DNA from: Armatimonadota bacterium
Lineage (GTDB): Bacteria; Armatimonadota; Zipacnadia; Zipacnadales; UBA11051
Assembly (NCBI GenBank): GCA_030612305.1
Contig: JAUWOG010000074.1
Coordinates: 1-8,465, forward strand
Direction: 5' to 3'
DNA: 8,465 nucleotides
Position numbers and translations under genes: made by a program. This document shows, one piece after another, positions 6,536 through 8,465 of the stretch; the first letter of the stretch is position 1, and the number at the start of each line of letters is the position of its first letter. A model generated the notes under the pieces. That model had not been told where the DNA came from. It was given only the letters and a program-made list of their open reading frames with translations, and did no database searches.

Positions 6536-7494
6536 GACCACAACGCCATCACCCGCCGGTGCAGATTCGGAATCGAAACCCCGTGGTCGAGCCGGAAGTA
6601 GAAGCTCTCGCCACCGTCGGCCACTGTGCGCACCAGGATCGTCTTCCAGGGCCGGTAGTAGTACATCGGGTTATCCTTTGGCGAGTCGTCGGAATACTCC
6701 CCCAGCACGAACAGGTCGAAATTCGCGGACGTGAAATGGCGCAGATCCCGGCCCTCCTGATAGCAGACATTGCGCGCCATCGAGAGCGCTTTCAGATAGA
6801 CTTCCGGCCCCATTACTGCGCTGCCGAAGTTCATGAACACTCCCCCCTCAAGTCCGGTTATCGTCTCCGCGAGGATCAGGAAATCCCGGTATGAGGCCTC
6901 TCCCAGCGCCGCCCCATCGCAGTTCGGCAGCTCATGGTTGATGTCATAGCCGATGCCGAGATGCACCGTCGCCGGTATCCTCGTCTCATACGCGGCGGCA
7001 TAGACGCTCTGCTCGCGGTGCGGGCAGTCCTGCTCGACGATCGTGCGACCGACTGCCTCACCGAGACCGATCCCGTCGCGGCAGGCGGCTTTCGCCGCCT
7101 CGTTGATATTCCCGGTCTCCTCCCACAGGCCGAACTGTCCGGTTTGGATGTACTTCGCCACGCTTTCGGTAGTCGCCCCGATTAGTGACATCTCATAATC
7201 ATGAATGGTGCATGCGCCATTGCCTGCCAGATGTGTCACGATGCCCTGCCGGATGAAATCCGCCACGAAGCGCGACAGTCCCCGCTTGATGACATGCGCT
7301 CCCATGCTCCAGATTACGGTGCCGCCGGCCTTGCGCGCAGCCACGATCCGCTCGGCCAGCTTGTCGAGCTCCTCATTGTCAACCTCCTCGACAGCCGCAT
7401 CAAGCGCCAGTACCTCATCTATAGTCATGTCATGCTCGCGCTCGGCCAGCGGCCGCACTCTCAGCCTGCTTCTATCAAACTCCGCAAACGGCAT
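6532..7494 (-). CDS. Deoxyhypusine synthase superfamily protein of unknown function
   Basis: A 320-residue conserved protein with a deoxyhypusine-synthase-like Rossmann fold. Features in order are GTVIWSMGAHVIKRGLS (58-74), THLAGNGACTIHDYEMSLIG (87-106), where DHS has its VTTAGGxxxD nucleotide loop, and FGLWEETGNINEA (121-133). NCDGAALGEASYRDFLILAE (191-210) resembles the DHS stretch that begins DGSLGDMIFF. GGVFMNFGSAVMGPEVYLKAL (217-237) resembles the DHS stretch GMIILGGGVVKHH. The region about 281-306 (RPWKTI through SFYFRLDHG) occupies the place of the DHS active-site lysine segment; K284 might correspond but WGK itself is not present. DHS transfers a butylamine group from spermidine to eIF5A using NAD; bacteria lack eIF5A, so another reaction is expected. 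The start is the ATG at 7494, which has GGAGGAGG six bases upstream; the ATG at 7500 abuts that motif and is unlikely. It is coupled to the kinase by a 4-base overlap. Confidence 0.75.
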   Translation of the reverse strand: MPFAEFDRSRLRVRPLAEREHDMTIDEVLALDAAVEEVDNEELDKLAERIVAARKAGGTVIWSMGAHVIKRGLSRFVADFIRQGIVTHLAGNGACTIHDYEMSLIGATTESVAKYIQTGQFGLWEETGNINEAAKAACRDGIGLGEAVGRTIVEQDCPHREQSVYAAAYETRIPATVHLGIGYDINHELPNCDGAALGEASYRDFLILAETITGLEGGVFMNFGSAVMGPEVYLKALSMARNVCYQEGRDLRHFTSANFDLFVLGEYSDDSPKDNPMYYYRPWKTILVRTVADGGESFYFRLDHGVSIPNLHRRVMALWS

Positions 7495-7500
7495 AGTCAT

Positions 7501-7508
7501 CCTCCTCC
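7501..7508 (-). promoter_or_regulatory. Strong Shine-Dalgarno deciding the DHS-like start
   Basis: GGAGGAGG on the minus strand ends 6 bases before the ATG at 7494 and directly touches the ATG at 7500. The spacing selects 7494 as the start. The 22 bases between it and the cloverleaf element are unstructured by eye. Confidence 0.7.
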
Positions 7509-7576
7509 GTTGAGTTACTCCATGTTGCAGTGGAGGGGCCTGTCGAAGGGCGGTCGTGCCGTACACGACTGCGCTG

Positions 7577-7631
7577 AGGCTGGCCCACGCATGAGATGAG
7601 CATACGACGCCTAACATGACTGGGCCAGCCT
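7577..7631. repeat. 11-bp inverted repeat, second arm of the cloverleaf
   Basis: aggctggccca (7577-7587) and tgggccagcct (7621-7631) are exact reverse complements separated by 33 bases. After a 2x2 internal loop, catg at 7590-7593 can pair with catg at 7615-7618, leaving an apical region of 21 bases (7594-7614) without clear structure. Confidence 0.75.
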
Positions 7632-7633
7632 GA

Positions 7634-7660
7634 AATTGCACACGCGGGGCGTGTGCAATT
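7634..7660. repeat. 12-bp perfect hairpin with GGG triloop
   Basis: aattgcacacgc (7634-7645) and gcgtgtgcaatt (7649-7660) are exact reverse complements around a 3-base loop. It lies 32 bases after the HAD stop codon on the minus strand, where a terminator could sit, but no T-run follows on either strand (ttt at most). It forms the third arm of the cloverleaf. Confidence 0.8.
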
Positions 7661-7691
7661 CGGCGACAGGCCCCTCCATTACGGCCAACGG

Positions 7692-8465
7692 CTACAGGCT
7701 ATCGGCCTCCGATCGCGATTGCTCAGAATTGGCATAACCAGGCTGCCAATCCGCATCCGCCAGATACCTCAGCAATTCTCCATGCTGGCGGAACTCAGGC
7801 ACGATAATATCCGCCCCGGCCTGGACCAGCCGGTTCCGCTTCCAGTGGTTGATACCCGTGCGCTTGTACTCATCGGTGGCCGCGCCGACCGCGACCCCGC
7901 CGACCTCCTTGATATTGAGTATCTCCACATACCCATCGCCGAACGCCACCAGTTCCGGCCCGTGCAGGTCGTTCTCGGACAGTATCTGCTCGATGACCAT
8001 TTTCTTGGAGAATTCCTCATACCTGTCCACCGCGCCGTAGATGTGGCCCTCGAAGTACTCGGCGACACCGACCAGTTCCGCCTCATGCTGCACATATTCA
8101 ATGTCCGTGCCTGAGGCCAGATAGAGCTGCACTCCCTGCTCGACCAGGCCCTCCACCAGCTCCAGCGAGCCGGGCACCCGCATTTCCTCCTGCGTGTACG
8201 TGCCCTCCGCCACGCCCTCGATGCGCCCTTCAATCCGCTCCCAGAGCCGCCTCAGATACTCGCGTTTATAGCTGACCGGGTCATCCGGCTCGCCGCCGCG
8301 TTTCTCTATCTCCTCCGCCAGCCGCATCATCTGATAGATCGTCTGCTTGCCGGTGAGCGTCACTACGAAGTCCTCGACCAGGGCATACAATTCCTGCTCC
8401 GTCTCACCCGTCTCCAGCGCCATCAATTCCTCGACCAGCATCGGGATCATGACATCCTGCCAGCC
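7692..8465 (-). CDS. HAD-superfamily phosphatase, 5' end outside the window
   Basis: The frame is open from the right edge (8465) to a TAG at 7692-7694, giving 257 residues. An ATG at 8450 is present, but five codons upstream (GWQDV) continue in frame to the edge. HAD motif I (DxDGT), the nucleophile, must lie before this point, so the gene is truncated by the window and not naturally short. Visible in order: a helical C1-type cap (about residues 6-95 of the fragment), VPGSLELVEGL, motif II LYLASGTD (114-121), a motif III lysine (KK 154-155) and motif IV FGDGYVEI (175-182), with acidic residues D177 and E181 for magnesium. This is the phosphoglycolate phosphatase-like layout, hydrolysing a small phosphorylated metabolite in the cytoplasm. 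It is the most upstream visible gene of the leftward set and is separated from the rest by the cloverleaf element. The substrate is not readable; with a PfkB kinase nearby, a sugar phosphate is a reasonable inference. Confidence 0.85.
   Translation of the reverse strand, partial: GWQDVMIPMLVEELMALETGETEQELYALVEDFVVTLTGKQTIYQMMRLAEEIEKRGGEPDDPVSYKREYLRRLWERIEGRIEGVAEGTYTQEEMRVPGSLELVEGLVEQGVQLYLASGTDIEYVQHEAELVGVAEYFEGHIYGAVDRYEEFSKKMVIEQILSENDLHGPELVAFGDGYVEILNIKEVGGVAVGAATDEYKRTGINHWKRNRLVQAGADIIVPEFRQHGELLRYLADADWQPGYANSEQSRSEADSL

Larger units (their letters stand above)
7531..7678. other. Cloverleaf-like nested inverted-repeat element (structured RNA or palindromic mobile element)
   Basis: A perfect 15-bp inverted repeat (7531-7545 with 7664-7678) encloses three hairpins placed side by side. 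Hairpin 1 is 7550-7558 with 7564-7572, loop CCGTA. Hairpin 2 is 7577-7587 with 7621-7631, 11 perfect pairs, with a further 4-bp helix inside it (7590-7593 with 7615-7618). Hairpin 3 is 7634-7645 with 7649-7660, 12 perfect pairs and a GGG loop. Together they form a four-way junction of 148 nt. The element fills most of the 197-base gap between the HAD stop (14 bases away) and the next gene's ribosome binding site (22 bases away). Other junctions in this gene run are 4-base overlaps or 50 bases. No gene or standard terminator explains it. Strand is unknown. It could be a cis-acting RNA, an independent small RNA, or a MITE-like insertion; no target duplication was seen. Confidence 0.7.

Noticed and set aside
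5501..6601. Long + strand open frame (366 codons) opposite the kinase
   Set aside because: Antisense to a kinase with both PfkB signatures; no family resemblance and no ribosome binding site.
7531..7678. Integron attC site or tRNA-like gene as explanation of the cloverleaf
   Set aside because: The ends do not carry the RYYYAAC/GTTRRRY core sites in either orientation, the outer stem is perfect instead of mismatched, and the arms are far too long and lack TPsiC/anticodon features for a tRNA.
1..8465. CRISPR array or direct-repeat arrays
   Set aside because: No regularly spaced direct repeats were seen on reading through the window.

Overview
The window is GC-rich bacterial DNA with six recognisable genes, one partial gene at each edge, one probable transposase relic, and a structured intergenic element. 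No 16S, tRNA or species-specific marker is present, so taxonomy is a guess. A DUF4838/GH67N-like protein, a non-pyrrolysine MttB-family protein and a pseudopilin-like C-terminus would suit a Planctomycetota, Armatimonadota or Hydrogenedentota-type environmental bacterium. TAG is used as a normal stop by at least three genes.

Left part, + strand: the C-terminus of a probable type II secretion/pseudopilin-like protein (2-223) is followed by 362 bases without an intact gene. On the - strand this gap holds what looks like the decayed C-terminal end of a DDE transposase. A 673-residue DUF4838 protein (586-2607) follows. It is convergent with everything to its right, with only 33 bases before the next stop codon.

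Right part, - strand, in transcription order from the right edge: a HAD phosphatase (5' end outside the window), a 197-base gap, a deoxyhypusine-synthase-superfamily protein, a PfkB/HldE-like sugar kinase (ATGA overlap with the previous gene), an MttB-family methyltransferase (50-base gap), a 320-base gap, and a zinc-dependent medium-chain dehydrogenase. The phosphatase, kinase and dehydrogenase suggest handling of a phosphorylated sugar or polyol. The deoxyhypusine-synthase-like protein and the MttB protein are unusual partners and no known pathway explains the whole set.

The most striking non-coding signal lies between the HAD gene and the deoxyhypusine-synthase-like gene. At 7531-7678 a perfect 15-bp inverted repeat encloses three further hairpins with stems of about 9, 11 and 12 bp, giving a cloverleaf of about 148 nt. 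It ends 22 bases before a strong Shine-Dalgarno. It could be a structured RNA or leader, or a small palindromic mobile element.
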